Positions 9,217-18,836 are shown, counted from the first letter of the stretch. The stretch: 64,000 nt of DNA from Halobellus captivus (GCF_007655485.1 NZ_VJXQ01000004.1:205376-269375); one strand, 5' to 3'. Translations and numbers: made by a program. Notes: generated from the letters alone by a model not told the origin.

Positions 9217-10347
9217 ATGATACGCGAAGAATCAACTGAGGCGATCGACGGGCAGGTCCCCATCGCGGAACCGCACATTGGCGATGCGGAGATCGATCGG
9301 GCCGTCGACGTCCTCCAAACGGGGCAGCTCGCTGACGGACCAGAGGTCAGATCGTTCGAATCGGAATTCGCCGACCTATGCGATGCCGGGCACGCCGTTG
9401 CGACGTCGAACGGAACGACTGCGCTCCACGCCGCTCTAGAGAGCGTCGGGATCAGACCGGGAAACCGCGTCATCACGACGCCGTTCTCGTTCGTCGCAAC
9501 CGCGAACGCGATTCGGCTGGCCGGGGGAGTCCCGACGTTCGCGGATATCAATCCCAGTACGTTCAATCTCGATCCGTACGCGGTCGAAGAGCGTATCCGA
9601 TCGCTGGACGACCCGGTCGACGCGATCGTGGTGGTGCATCTGTACGGCCTTCCCGCCGATATGGATCACTTCGCGGATATTGCTGACACCTACGATGTCG
9701 CGCTCATCGAGGACGCCGCGCAGGCGCACGGAGCGATGATCGACGGGCAACACGTCGGTGCCATCGGTGACGTCGGGACGTTCTCCTTCTACCCGACGAA
9801 GAACCTGACGACAGGCGAGGGAGGGATGATAACGACGGACGACGAGGAGATCGCCGCGGCCGCATCGCAGTTCATCAATCACGGTCGAGAGAGTGACGGC
9901 TACGAGCACGTCGAACTCGGGCACAACTTCCGAATGACGAGTATGGCGGCCGCCATCGGGAACGCTCAACTCGAACGGCTGCCCGAAATCATCGAACGGC
10001 GACGCGAGAACGCGGTTGCACTGAACGCCGCGCTCGCAGAGACTCCGGCAGTCACGCCCATTGAACCCCCCGGACGCCGACACGCGTATCACCAGTACAC
10101 GATACGGTGTGGAAACCGCGATAAAGTGATGCGCGTGTTGGCTGATCACGATATCGACAGCGCGGTGTACTATCCCACGCCAATCCATCAGCAACCGGCC
10201 TATGACGGCGTCTCAGGCACCGCACCGGTGACCGAACGGCTCGTAGACCAGGTGCTCTCCCTCCCAGTTCATCCGGGCGTGTCCCGCGAAGAGGCCGCGC
10301 ATATCGGTCGAATCCTCACCGACGAGGAGGTGATCTCCTATGTCTGA
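9217..10347 (+). CDS. DegT/DnrJ/EryC1 (WbpE-like) sugar aminotransferase
   Basis: A 376-residue PLP enzyme. The pyridoxal-phosphate lysine is Lys195 in SFYPTKNLTTGEGG, the family signature; the substrate loop LVVVHLYGLPADM and the C-terminal YHQYTIR segment are also in place. Members transfer an amino group from glutamate to a keto-sugar nucleotide. Its neighbours are a Gfo/Idh dehydrogenase (8-base overlap), a hexapeptide acetyltransferase and UDP-sugar 6-dehydrogenases. Together these point to 3-amination of a UDP-3-keto-GlcNAcA, as WbpE does in Pseudomonas. The substrate assignment is inference. Confidence 0.93.
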   Translation: MIREESTEAIDGQVPIAEPHIGDAEIDRAVDVLQTGQLADGPEVRSFESEFADLCDAGHAVATSNGTTALHAALESVGIRPGNRVITTPFSFVATANAIRLAGGVPTFADINPSTFNLDPYAVEERIRSLDDPVDAIVVVHLYGLPADMDHFADIADTYDVALIEDAAQAHGAMIDGQHVGAIGDVGTFSFYPTKNLTTGEGGMITTDDEEIAAAASQFINHGRESDGYEHVELGHNFRMTSMAAAIGNAQLERLPEIIERRRENAVALNAALAETPAVTPIEPPGRRHAYHQYTIRCGNRDKVMRVLADHDIDSAVYYPTPIHQQPAYDGVSGTAPVTERLVDQVLSLPVHPGVSREEAAHIGRILTDEEVISYV

Positions 10348-11344
10348 GATGGCCCCGCTTTCCGCCGGTGTCATCGGCGCGGGGAGTATGGGACAGAATC
10401 ACGCACGGGTGTACGATGAACTCCCAGTGACGACGCTGACGGGCGTGTTCGACGTCGACGCTGATCGTGCGGCGTCGGTGGCTGAGCGGTATGACACCGA
10501 TGCGATGGATCTCGAAGCCCTCCTCGAATCGGTCGATATCGTCTCGATCGCCGTGCCGACGGCGTACCACCACGAGACCGCGAGAACCTGTATCGATCAC
10601 GGCGTCGACGTGCTCGTCGAGAAACCGTTCGTGAGCGATCCGGACGCGGGCCGTGAACTGGCCGATCGCGCCGAGAAAAACGGTGTCACGTTGCAGGTAG
10701 GCCACATCGAGCGTTTCAATCCGGCAGTCAAGGTGGTTCGCGACCTCATCGATGAGTTAGACGTCATCTCGGTCTCCGCGCGTCGGCTGGGCCCGCCGCC
10801 GAAGCGCACGATAGAGGATACCGCGGTAATGGATCTGATGATACACGACGTGGACATCATCCTCGATCTGGTGGACGGCGATCTCGCTTCGTGCGACGCC
10901 GTCGGCACCGCAAAGGGCCGCTACGCGACGGGAACACTCGCGTTCGAGTCCGGGGTCGTCGGGCACCTCACTGCGAGCCGCGTGACCCAAGAGAAGGTTC
11001 GTGAACTCACCATCTCCGCGCGGGAGTGTCGAGTGCTAGTGGACTACATCGACCAGACGGTAGAGATCCATCGGTCATCGACGCCGGAGTACCTCCGGAC
11101 GGAGAGCGACGTCCACTACCGCCACGAGAGCGTAGTGGAACAGCTCACCGTCGAACGCGAAGAGCCCCTCAAAAACGAACTTCGGTCGTTCGCCGAGGCG
11201 GCCGCGGCCGGGGCGGAACCGGTCGTGACCGCGTCGGACGGGCTGACGGTTCTCGAAGTCACCCGTGCGCTCGATCGAGCGGCCGCGGAGACGGAGAGCG
11301 GGACGGCAGACGACGCGCTGGCGGCCGACGGCGGACACAGATAA
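10340..11344 (+). CDS. Gfo/Idh/MocA (WbpB-like) sugar nucleotide oxidoreductase
   Basis: A 334-residue NAD-dependent dehydrogenase. The Rossmann motif GVIGAGSMGQ is at residues 10-19 and the catalytic-lysine motif EKPF has Lys95. The C-terminal half is the alpha/beta substrate domain of the family. In the diacetamido-uronic acid pathway WbpB oxidises C3 of UDP-GlcNAcA before transamination; adjacency to the aminotransferase, with an 8-base overlap, supports the same role here. A generic dehydrogenase of another sugar nucleotide cannot be excluded. Confidence 0.92.
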   Translation: MSEMAPLSAGVIGAGSMGQNHARVYDELPVTTLTGVFDVDADRAASVAERYDTDAMDLEALLESVDIVSIAVPTAYHHETARTCIDHGVDVLVEKPFVSDPDAGRELADRAEKNGVTLQVGHIERFNPAVKVVRDLIDELDVISVSARRLGPPPKRTIEDTAVMDLMIHDVDIILDLVDGDLASCDAVGTAKGRYATGTLAFESGVVGHLTASRVTQEKVRELTISARECRVLVDYIDQTVEIHRSSTPEYLRTESDVHYRHESVVEQLTVEREEPLKNELRSFAEAAAAGAEPVVTASDGLTVLEVTRALDRAAAETESGTADDALAADGGHR

Positions 11345-11468
11345 TCCCCAAATCAGCCGCTTATCCTCCCGCTAAGCGCTGGTTTACCTGATTCATAGTG
11401 AAAGGGGCCCAGAACCGAGTACTCCACACCCACGGACCATCGGCTCACGGTACCGGGTCAATAGATAC

Positions 11469-11612
11469 ATGACGCACACGACGCACAGCGTGGTTGACAA
11501 GCACGCACGAGTGAGTGATGCACCGGCTATCGAGCAGTATGCACCTGCTGTCGAGAACTCAGTCCGGCAGCGGAACGCTACAGGCGAATTCGGGGGTGTC
11601 GAGCGCCCGTGA
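11469..11612 (+). CDS. Possible 47-residue leader ORF coupled to the acetyltransferase
   Basis: An ATG at 11469 opens a 47-codon frame whose TGA (11610-11612) overlaps the GTG start of the acetyltransferase in a GTGA junction. The product starts MTHTTHSVV and is soluble, with no recognised domain. About two thirds of its third codon positions are G or C, a little low for this locus. In GC-rich DNA a chance frame ending at a GTGA start is common, so this is only a candidate. Confidence 0.25.
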   Translation: MTHTTHSVVDKHARVSDAPAIEQYAPAVENSVRQRNATGEFGGVERP

Positions 11613-12190
11613 ACGCCTTTGTGACCGGCAGCGGCTGCGACATCGACGAGGACGTGACCATCGGGTGCCGGGGAGAGGAGGCGCAGACGACGATCATCGG
11701 ATCCGAAGCGAGGATTCGGGCCGGAACGATCATCTACGCTGACGTCGAGATCGGCGACGAATTCACAACCGGTCACAACGCCGTCGTCCGCGAACGAACC
11801 CGTATCGGTGACGGCGTGCTGGTCGGTTCTGACGTCGTCATAGACGGTAACGCCGTTATCGGTGACGAAGTACGTATGCAGACCGGCGTCTACGTCCCGC
11901 GGAATACGACGATTCACGACAGAGTCTTCTTGGGGCCGCGGGCGGTGCTGACGAACGATCCGTACCCGCTCCGTCGCGACGTGGACCTGGACGGACCGAC
12001 TATCAGAGAAGGGGCGTCAATCGGGGCGAATGCGACAGTTCTCCCTGGCGTGACCGTCGGAGCGGACGCCTTCGTCGCCGCTGGCGCGGTCGTGGCGGAG
12101 GACGTCCCCCCCAACACGCTCGCCGTGGGCGTTCCGGCGACGCATCGACCACTACCCGACGAACTCGAAGGAACGAACGTAATCAGATGA
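11609..12190 (+). CDS. Hexapeptide-repeat (WbpD-like) sugar O/N-acetyltransferase
   Basis: A 193-residue left-handed beta-helix protein made almost entirely of [IV]G.. hexapeptide repeats, ending with the typical VPPNTLAVGVPA segment that closes acetyl-CoA-dependent sugar acetyltransferases. It resembles WbpD/WlbB, which acetylates the 3-amino group of UDP-GlcNAc3NA. The GTG start is preceded by a purine-rich GGGGGTG. Its stop overlaps the start of the next dehydrogenase by four bases (ATGA), indicating one operon. Confidence 0.9.
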   Translation: MNAFVTGSGCDIDEDVTIGCRGEEAQTTIIGSEARIRAGTIIYADVEIGDEFTTGHNAVVRERTRIGDGVLVGSDVVIDGNAVIGDEVRMQTGVYVPRNTTIHDRVFLGPRAVLTNDPYPLRRDVDLDGPTIREGASIGANATVLPGVTVGADAFVAAGAVVAEDVPPNTLAVGVPATHRPLPDELEGTNVIR

Positions 12191-13572
12191 TATCTCAATA
12201 CGGCCGAAAGCTGTACGCGAGTCGCGACGACCCCTCGGATCAACAAGACGACCTCATCAGCGGCAACGTCCCGGTGGCGGTCTACGGACTCGGGAAGATG
12301 GGACTGCCGTTGGCGGCGGTCTACGCCGACGTGACGACGGCGGTGATCGGCGTCGATACGGACGAAGAAGTCGTCGAGACGGTGAATCGCGGCGTGAGTC
12401 ACGTCACGGGCGAACCCGGCCTCAGCGAGGCGGTCTCACGGGCCGTCTCAGAGGGGTGGCTCCGTGCGACCGACGAAGGCGAGCGGGCGGCCGAGGAGGC
12501 CAGCGTGCACGTGGTGATCGTCCCGACGCTGGTCGACGAGAGCGACGACCCGGACCTGTCGGTGGTCAAGGACGTCACACGCACGATCGCCGCCGGACTC
12601 GAACCCGGCGACGTTGTCATCGCGGAATCGACGTTGCCACCGCGGACGTGCCGCGATGTTCTCCTCCCGCTTCTCGAACGCGAAAGCGGACTCTCTCGTG
12701 AGGAGTTCGGGCTCGCATTCTGCCCGGAGCGGACATCGAGCGGCAGGGCCCTCGAAGACATCAGGGGCGCGCATCCGAAGATCGTCGGCGGCGTCGACGA
12801 GGAGAGCACCCGCGCGGCCACGCTCATCTACGAGCAGATCACCGACAACGACGTCCTCGCCGTCTCCGATGCGACCACGGCTGAGGCGGTCAAGGTGTTC
12901 GAGGGGGTCTATCGCGACGTGAATATCGCGTTGGCGAACGAGCTGGGGCGGCATTCCTCGGCGCTCGGGATCGACGTCGTAGAAGCGATCGAAGCCGCCA
13001 ACACGCAGCCGTTCTGCGACATCCACACGCCGGGAGCGGGGGTCGGCGGCCATTGCATCCCCTACTACCCGTACTTCCTCATCGGACCGTTCGACGAGGA
13101 TACACAGTTACTGGAGACCGCACGCGCGGTAAATGACGAAATGCCGTTCTACACGGCTCAACTCGCACTCGACACGCTCCGCGGGCAGGGGGTAGATCCC
13201 GCGGACGCCTCGATACTCGTGCTCGGGCTGACGTACCGTCCCGGGGTGGAAGAAATCAGGGCGACGCCGGCCCTCCCCGTCGTCAAACGGCTTGATCGAA
13301 GCGGTGCCTCCGTCTTCGCACACGACCCGGTCCTCACCGACTACGACGCGTTCGAGGAAGCCGGTGCGGAGATCACAGAGACGGTCGATCTCGACGACAA
13401 TCAGTTCGATGCTGTCGTTCTCGTCACACCACAGGCGGCGTTCGAGGACATCGACGTCCCGGAGTTGGGACCGGAGGAACGCCCGCTCGTCGTCGTGGAC
13501 GGGCGACAGGACCTGACGCACCTCCGAGACCGCGACGACGTGACGTACCGGGGGGTGGGACTGGATGGCTGA
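12187..13572 (+). CDS. UDP-sugar 6-dehydrogenase, WecC/WbpA-like (first copy)
   Basis: A 461-residue nucleotide-sugar dehydrogenase. The NAD motif YGLGKMGLPLA lies at about residues 35-45. The catalytic Cys is in GVGGHCIPYYPYFL (about residue 285), and the C-terminal UDP-binding domain contains LGLTYRPGVEEIR. The enzyme oxidises C6 of a UDP-hexose or UDP-HexNAc to the uronate in two NAD steps. It has about 30 extra N-terminal residues compared with the copy downstream. Overlaps on both sides (4 and 8 bases) place it in the amino-sugar operon; UDP-GlcNAc is the most economical substrate. Confidence 0.93.
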   Translation: MISQYGRKLYASRDDPSDQQDDLISGNVPVAVYGLGKMGLPLAAVYADVTTAVIGVDTDEEVVETVNRGVSHVTGEPGLSEAVSRAVSEGWLRATDEGERAAEEASVHVVIVPTLVDESDDPDLSVVKDVTRTIAAGLEPGDVVIAESTLPPRTCRDVLLPLLERESGLSREEFGLAFCPERTSSGRALEDIRGAHPKIVGGVDEESTRAATLIYEQITDNDVLAVSDATTAEAVKVFEGVYRDVNIALANELGRHSSALGIDVVEAIEAANTQPFCDIHTPGAGVGGHCIPYYPYFLIGPFDEDTQLLETARAVNDEMPFYTAQLALDTLRGQGVDPADASILVLGLTYRPGVEEIRATPALPVVKRLDRSGASVFAHDPVLTDYDAFEEAGAEITETVDLDDNQFDAVVLVTPQAAFEDIDVPELGPEERPLVVVDGRQDLTHLRDRDDVTYRGVGLDG

Positions 13573-14851
13573 CACCGTCTGCATTGTCGGGTTGGGATAC
13601 GTCGGCCTACCGTTATCCGAGGCGTTCGACCGGAACGGCGCGCACGTCATCGGGTACGATATCGACGAATCGAAGGTCGAACGATTGGCCGCGGGTGAGG
13701 ACGCTGTCGGCTGCGTCGGCGACGACGCCGTCGCCGACTGCGACGTGCAGTTCACGGCCGATCCGTCCCTGATCGGAGACGCGGAGTACGTTATCATCAC
13801 TGTACCGACACCCGTCGACGACCTCCAGAACCCGGATATGCGATTTGTCGAGGCCGCGGCGGAAACGGTCGGCAAACAGATGATGCCGGAGACCACCGTC
13901 GTGCTGGAGTCGACGGTGTTCCCCGGTGCGACCGCTCAGGTACTCGTCCCCGCTCTGGAGCGGACGTCGGACTTCACGAGAGGCGAGCAGTTCAACGTGG
14001 CGTACTCACCGGAACGCGTCGCCCCCGGCGTCACGGGGCGGAGCGTCAACGAGGTCGTGAAACTCGTCGGTGCGTGGTCTCCGGCAGTCGGCGAGGACGT
14101 CGGGCGGCTCTACGAACGCATCGTTGACGCGGGCGTCGTCCGCACGCCCGACGTCGAAACCGCCGAGGCCGCGAAGGTGATCGAGAACGTCCAGCGCGAC
14201 CTGAACATCGCGCTGGTGAACGAACTGGCCGTCGCCTGCGACCACATCGGTCTCGACACGCACGCGGTGCTGGACGCGGCCGGGACGAAATGGAATTTCC
14301 ACGACGAATACCGGCCGGGTCTCGTGGGCGGGCACTGCATTCCGGTTGATCCGCTGTACCTCACCTACCGCTCGGAGCGCGAGGGGTTCTCGCCGAAGCT
14401 CATCCTGCAGGCCCGCGAGATAAACGAATACGTTCCGAAGCACACGGCCAATCTCGCGATACGCGCACTCAACGAGAGCGGACGCGTTATCAAAGACAGC
14501 AGACTGCTCGTTCTCGGCCTCGCATACAAGGCGAACGTCGGGGATATCCGGACCTCCGAGGTCGGCGGGGTCATCTCCCATCTGCAGGACTTCGGAGTCG
14601 ACCTCGCCGGGTACGATCCCCACGCTGACGACGCCGAGGTGCGCGAGGCCTTCGGAATCGAGATACTTCCGGAGGTGTCTCTGGAGAATTTCGACGGGGT
14701 TCTGATCGCGACGGCCCACGACGAGTTCGCCGACCTCGATCTCGAAACGCTCAGTGAGGAACTGAACGCCGATCCCCTGCTCATCGACGTGGCGAACCAG
14801 TTCGACGGCGAGACGGCCCGCGATTTCGGGTTCGTCTACGAGAGCCTCTAA
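13565..14851 (+). CDS. UDP-sugar 6-dehydrogenase (second copy)
   Basis: A 428-residue paralogue of the preceding gene. It begins with the NAD motif CIVGLGYVGLPLSEAF. The catalytic Cys is in GLVGGHCIPVDP (about residue 258) and the C-terminal motif is LGLAYKANVGDIRTSE. This version is closer to UDP-N-acetylmannosaminuronate or TviB-type dehydrogenases. Two different dehydrogenases in one operon suggest two different uronic acids in the product, for example an oxidised GlcNAc and a second hexuronic acid. It overlaps the first copy by 8 bases. Confidence 0.93.
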   Translation: MADTVCIVGLGYVGLPLSEAFDRNGAHVIGYDIDESKVERLAAGEDAVGCVGDDAVADCDVQFTADPSLIGDAEYVIITVPTPVDDLQNPDMRFVEAAAETVGKQMMPETTVVLESTVFPGATAQVLVPALERTSDFTRGEQFNVAYSPERVAPGVTGRSVNEVVKLVGAWSPAVGEDVGRLYERIVDAGVVRTPDVETAEAAKVIENVQRDLNIALVNELAVACDHIGLDTHAVLDAAGTKWNFHDEYRPGLVGGHCIPVDPLYLTYRSEREGFSPKLILQAREINEYVPKHTANLAIRALNESGRVIKDSRLLVLGLAYKANVGDIRTSEVGGVISHLQDFGVDLAGYDPHADDAEVREAFGIEILPEVSLENFDGVLIATAHDEFADLDLETLSEELNADPLLIDVANQFDGETARDFGFVYESL

Positions 14852-14931
14852 CCCATGAACAGAACCTACCGTCCTGGCAGCGAAATGGGCGCACGGCGAA
14901 CGAACGCGTTGCACAGTTTCGGGTGGGGATG

Positions 14932-15957
14932 ATGGAGATACTCATCAGTATTCAGCATCCGGCACACGTGCACTTTTTCAAGCACGCGATCAGGGAGTTA
15001 CGCGAACGTGATCACGAGACGCACGTATACGCCCTCGACAGAAGCGTCACGCGCGAACTACTCGCCGCGAACGATATCGAACACACCGTCCTCGCGTCCC
15101 GAGGCCCTGACGACTCGGTTCCGCTCACCCAGTTGGTTTACGAGTACCGACTGCTGCGTGCCGCGCAGCGTCACGATCCGGACGTGATGGCGGCCGTCGG
15201 CGGCGTCTCCGTCTCACACGTCGCGTCTGTTCTCAAAACCAGAAGTGTCGTCTTTACGGACACGGATCACGCCACGCTCTCGAACCGACTCGCGTTCCCC
15301 TTCGCCGATCTCATCTGCACGCCGACCTGCTACCGCGGGAACATCGGCCCGAAACAGTACACCTATCCCGGCTACCACGAACTGGCCTACCTCCATCCCG
15401 ACCGGTTTTCGCCGTCGCCAGCTCCCCTCGAAGCGATCGGCATCGACCCCGAGGAAACGTTGGTCGTCCTGCGGTTGATCCGGTGGGATGCGATGCACAA
15501 CGTCGGAGGAGAGGGGTTCAAGGACTTGGAAGGCGTCGTCGAGCGGCTCGAACGGACCGGCGCGCGCGTCCTCGTCAGCTCCGAGAAGCCGCTCCCGTCG
15601 ACGCTCGAAGACCACCGAGCCGTCGTCCCGTCGAACCGGATGCACGACCTGCTCGCCTACGCCGACCTGTTCATCGGCGAGAGCGGCACGATGAGCGCTG
15701 AGAGTGCAGTTCTCGGCACGCCAGCGGTCTACGCGCACGAGAATGAAACAGGACTGACGGAAGAACTCGCCGAGTACGGACTGCTGTTCCCTTGTCACGG
15801 CCCGACTCGACGGGCTGACGCGCTCAAGACTGCGGTCTCCATCCTCGAAGGCGGGACCGAGCGCGATTGGGAATCCAGACGGGATCGAATGCTCGCCGAC
15901 CGTCGAGACACGACCGAAATCGTCGTCGAGCGACTTCTCGACGTGGGGAGACGATAA
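14932..15957 (+). CDS. DUF354 GT-B-like protein
   Basis: About 341 residues. The start MEILISIQHPAHVHFF is the hallmark N-terminus of DUF354, a GT-B-fold family related to MurG and to UDP-GlcNAc 2-epimerases. The C-terminal donor-site region reads FIGESGTMSAESAVLGTPAV. Function in archaea is unproven: it may be a glycosyltransferase, or an epimerase replacing the missing WbpI step of this operon. ATG codons at 14929 and 14932 and a GTG at 14923 all fit; the last ATG gives the family-like start. The next gene begins one base after its stop. Confidence 0.85.
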   Translation: MEILISIQHPAHVHFFKHAIRELRERDHETHVYALDRSVTRELLAANDIEHTVLASRGPDDSVPLTQLVYEYRLLRAAQRHDPDVMAAVGGVSVSHVASVLKTRSVVFTDTDHATLSNRLAFPFADLICTPTCYRGNIGPKQYTYPGYHELAYLHPDRFSPSPAPLEAIGIDPEETLVVLRLIRWDAMHNVGGEGFKDLEGVVERLERTGARVLVSSEKPLPSTLEDHRAVVPSNRMHDLLAYADLFIGESGTMSAESAVLGTPAVYAHENETGLTEELAEYGLLFPCHGPTRRADALKTAVSILEGGTERDWESRRDRMLADRRDTTEIVVERLLDVGRR

Positions 15958-15958
15958 G

Positions 15959-16894
15959 ATGCGTACCCTTCATCTCGTGACCACGGAGTCGCCGTTCTTT
16001 GAGAAGCAGATACAGGCCCTCGAAGAGCGGGGCGTCTCCTGTACAGTCGTCTCGATGCCGAAACGGGGCGAAACCGCCCGATCGGTACTGTCGTACGGTT
16101 CCTTTTACAGCCGGGTGCTGCAGTCCGCGATGGACGACTTCGATATCGTCCACGCGAACTACGGCCTCGTGGGACCCTTCGCGCTCGCGCAGCCGAACAG
16201 GCCTGTCGTGCTGACGCTTTGGGGATCGGAGGTGATGGGCTCGTCCAGATGGCTCGACGCACTGAGCGCGTGGACGGCTCGGCAGTGCGACGCCGTCGTC
16301 GCGCCGTCGCCCGCAATCGCAGCGCGACTCGATTGTGATCACCACCTCGTCCCGTTCGGTGTCGACACCGATCTCTTCGAGCCAATACCGCAACACGAGG
16401 CCCGCGAGCAGGTCGGATGGGATCCCGACGAGCACGTCGTCCTCTTCCCGTACCCACCGCGCAGAACGGTGAAGAACTATCCACTCGCCGAGCGGGTGGT
16501 CGCCCAATTACCGGATAACGTCGTCCTGAAGACGATGTGGGGCGTCCCGTACGAGAAGGTTCCGGTGTATATGAACGCGAGCGACACCGTACTCGTGACG
16601 TCGCGTCGCGAGAGTGGGCCGATGGTCGTCAAGGAAGCGACCGCGTGCGGGGTTCCGGTCGTTTCGACTGACGTCGGATTCGTGGCCGACGTGCTCGAAG
16701 ACGTCCCCCAGTCGTTCGTGTGCTCGTCGGAGGCGGAACTCGTCGAAGGTCTACGAGCCGCACTCACCGCTGAAACGTCTGAAAGCCCTTCGAGGGAGAT
16801 CACCCACGATCTCGATCGGATGGGTGATCAGCTCCTCAGAGTGTATCACGACGTCCTCGACAACTCCACGGAGGGAACGCGTGTACGAACCTAA
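15959..16894 (+). CDS. Family 4 glycosyltransferase
   Basis: A 311-residue GT-B enzyme, shorter than the usual 350-400 residues. Recognisable parts are the acceptor-side VHANYGLVGP, the linker PFGVDTDLF and the GT4 donor motif E-x7-E (Glu218 to Glu226, ESGPMVVKE) followed by GVPVVSTDVG. It should add one sugar from a nucleotide donor to the lipid-linked glycan at the cytoplasmic face. It is translationally linked to DUF354 upstream and to the polytopic membrane protein downstream, which it overlaps by 14 bases. Confidence 0.92.
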   Translation: MRTLHLVTTESPFFEKQIQALEERGVSCTVVSMPKRGETARSVLSYGSFYSRVLQSAMDDFDIVHANYGLVGPFALAQPNRPVVLTLWGSEVMGSSRWLDALSAWTARQCDAVVAPSPAIAARLDCDHHLVPFGVDTDLFEPIPQHEAREQVGWDPDEHVVLFPYPPRRTVKNYPLAERVVAQLPDNVVLKTMWGVPYEKVPVYMNASDTVLVTSRRESGPMVVKEATACGVPVVSTDVGFVADVLEDVPQSFVCSSEAELVEGLRAALTAETSESPSREITHDLDRMGDQLLRVYHDVLDNSTEGTRVRT

Positions 16895-18836
16895 CCGCGG
16901 CCTCGTCGACCGGATCGACGGGCTCCGTTTCGACGTCGTCGGTGCCGCCATCGGGTTAGTCCTCGCGGCGCTGATGTTCCCGCTGCGATTCCTCTCCTCG
17001 CAAATCTACATCGAGACGCTGCCGATCGTCCTCGGGTTGGGGTGCGCCATCTATCTGCTCGCCACCCGACAGAGCCTTTCGACGGACGAACGGCCACAGT
17101 TCGGTGCTGGCTTCGCCCGGTTGGCTCCGGCACTCGTCTTCTTCGGCCTCGCGGGGATGGTCGTCGTCGCTGGCACGGCCGGTCGTCGAACGCTGTTGTT
17201 CTACGACCTCGGCGGCGTCATCGGTACGTTACTCCTGGCGCAGGTCGTTCTGATCAGAGAGCGCGACTTTTACCCCGGTGTCGTCCTCGCACAGGTCATC
17301 CTCCTCGGAATCGTCGTGCGGTTCGCTGCACTCTATACCGCACCGGGATACATCGGCATAGACATCTGGTCACATATGACGTACGTCGAGGCAATCGCCC
17401 AGGGGAACTCCCTCTCGGCGATCGAGCACACCAAGTACTACGCCTCACCGTTCTATCACCTGTTGGTTGTCACATCGTCGAGGCTGCTGGACGTGTCGCT
17501 GCGGAACGGTCTCTACCTCTCTCTCGGCATCGCGATGCCGCTGTCTGTCCTCCTCGTCTACGCGGCGGGAAGGACACTCGTCTCCGCGCGGTGGGCCGTC
17601 TTCGCCGCCGCAGCGTACGTGGTCTCGGACCACGCGATTCGTTGGGGAATCCACATTATCCCGACCAGTATGGGACTGGTGTTCTTCCTCGCGATACTCT
17701 TCCAGCTATCGCACATCCTGCAGAACGAGCACCGTCCACGCGATTATGGGCTGCTCGCGCTGTTCAGCGCGGCCGTTATCCTCACGCACCAGATTTCGTC
17801 GTTCATAATGCTCGTCTTCGTCGGAGCGGGGTTACTCGCGCAATTACTCCTCAGATCCGACCTGATTAGAAAGCCGTCCAGCAACAACTGGCTCCTGCAG
17901 TCCGTCCCGAAACCGGCGAACCTTCTCGGCATCCTCATCTTCGACGTTGGACTGATTACGTTTATGTGGTCGCTCACGCCGTACAACGGTGACACGTTTC
18001 TCGAGACGGTGTTGAGCTATCTGTATGACACGCTGTTCAGCACTGCGGGGTTTCTCAACGGCGTCGACAACGACAGAGGGGGAGGTGCCGCGGCCGCAGG
18101 GGGCGACGGCGGTTCACAGTTCATCGCCGAACTCGCGGTTTACATGGACACGGTCGGGTTCCTGTTGCTGCTCTTCACCACCGTGATCGGCAGCCTCGTC
18201 GTCCTCCGGCGACGGCGTGCGAACCACGCGACGTTCACGCTCGTAATCACGGTTGTCGTGATGCTCTTCTTCGTGCTCGGCCTGCCGCTCTTCAACGTGA
18301 ACAACTTCGTTCCGGGTCGCTGGTTCGCGTTCCTCTACGCTCCGATGGTGATACTCACCGCGATCGGCTTGCGATACCTCAGCCGTAACCTCTCGCCCAA
18401 AGCGGTCCTCGTTTGTCTCCTCATCTTCGCGCTGGTCTTCCCGAGCGTGATGCTGATGTCGAGCGACGGGACGCCCGACAGTCCGGTGTTCCCGAGCCAG
18501 AACGAGCGACTGTCCTACACCGACACCGAACTAACCGCGGTGCAGACCACCGGTGCCATCGCGGCCACGGAGGGACAGCCACTCTACACAGACCACCCGT
18601 ACGCCACGGTGTTCGTCCGAACCGAAACACATCCGGCGGAGGTGATACGATTGCGCAACGGTCGCGCCGTCCTCGATGGGACAACTGTCTACCGGACGTA
18701 CCAGTCTGACGGCGGTTCGTTCTTCCGCATCGGGGAGGGCGCAGGGATCCGCAACCCCGACCGCTCGAACATCTGTCCCGGCGCCACGAATCACGTATAC
18801 GCGAACGGTGATGTGCAGGTGTGCCAAGCACCGTGA
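16881..18836 (+). CDS. Large polytopic membrane protein, GT-C-like
   Basis: 651 residues from a GTG start at 16881, chosen because a strong GGAGG sits 6 bases upstream (16870-16874) and the hydrophobic protein begins there. There are roughly 12-13 membrane helices, a first extracellular loop with an acidic D-x-W-S-H motif (GIDIWSHMTYVEAI) as in GT-C polyprenyl-phosphate-sugar transferases, and an extracellular C-terminal domain of about 120 residues. A Gly/Ala-rich loop lies near residue 405. It may transfer a sugar or glycan from a lipid carrier on the outer face; a role as polymerase or ligase is equally possible. Exact specificity is unknown. Confidence 0.82.
   Translation: MYEPNRGLVDRIDGLRFDVVGAAIGLVLAALMFPLRFLSSQIYIETLPIVLGLGCAIYLLATRQSLSTDERPQFGAGFARLAPALVFFGLAGMVVVAGTAGRRTLLFYDLGGVIGTLLLAQVVLIRERDFYPGVVLAQVILLGIVVRFAALYTAPGYIGIDIWSHMTYVEAIAQGNSLSAIEHTKYYASPFYHLLVVTSSRLLDVSLRNGLYLSLGIAMPLSVLLVYAAGRTLVSARWAVFAAAAYVVSDHAIRWGIHIIPTSMGLVFFLAILFQLSHILQNEHRPRDYGLLALFSAAVILTHQISSFIMLVFVGAGLLAQLLLRSDLIRKPSSNNWLLQSVPKPANLLGILIFDVGLITFMWSLTPYNGDTFLETVLSYLYDTLFSTAGFLNGVDNDRGGGAAAAGGDGGSQFIAELAVYMDTVGFLLLLFTTVIGSLVVLRRRRANHATFTLVITVVVMLFFVLGLPLFNVNNFVPGRWFAFLYAPMVILTAIGLRYLSRNLSPKAVLVCLLIFALVFPSVMLMSSDGTPDSPVFPSQNERLSYTDTELTAVQTTGAIAATEGQPLYTDHPYATVFVRTETHPAEVIRLRNGRAVLDGTTVYRTYQSDGGSFFRIGEGAGIRNPDRSNICPGATNHVYANGDVQVCQAP

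Noticed and set aside
8967-9566. 199-codon minus-strand frame before and inside the aminotransferase
   Set aside because: Overlaps the N-terminus of a clear DegT aminotransferase and has no recognisable features.
14855-14932. 25-codon frame MNRTYRPGSE... as a gene
   Set aside because: Too short and its stop is imposed by the ATGA start of the next gene; mentioned only as part of the short-ORF pattern.
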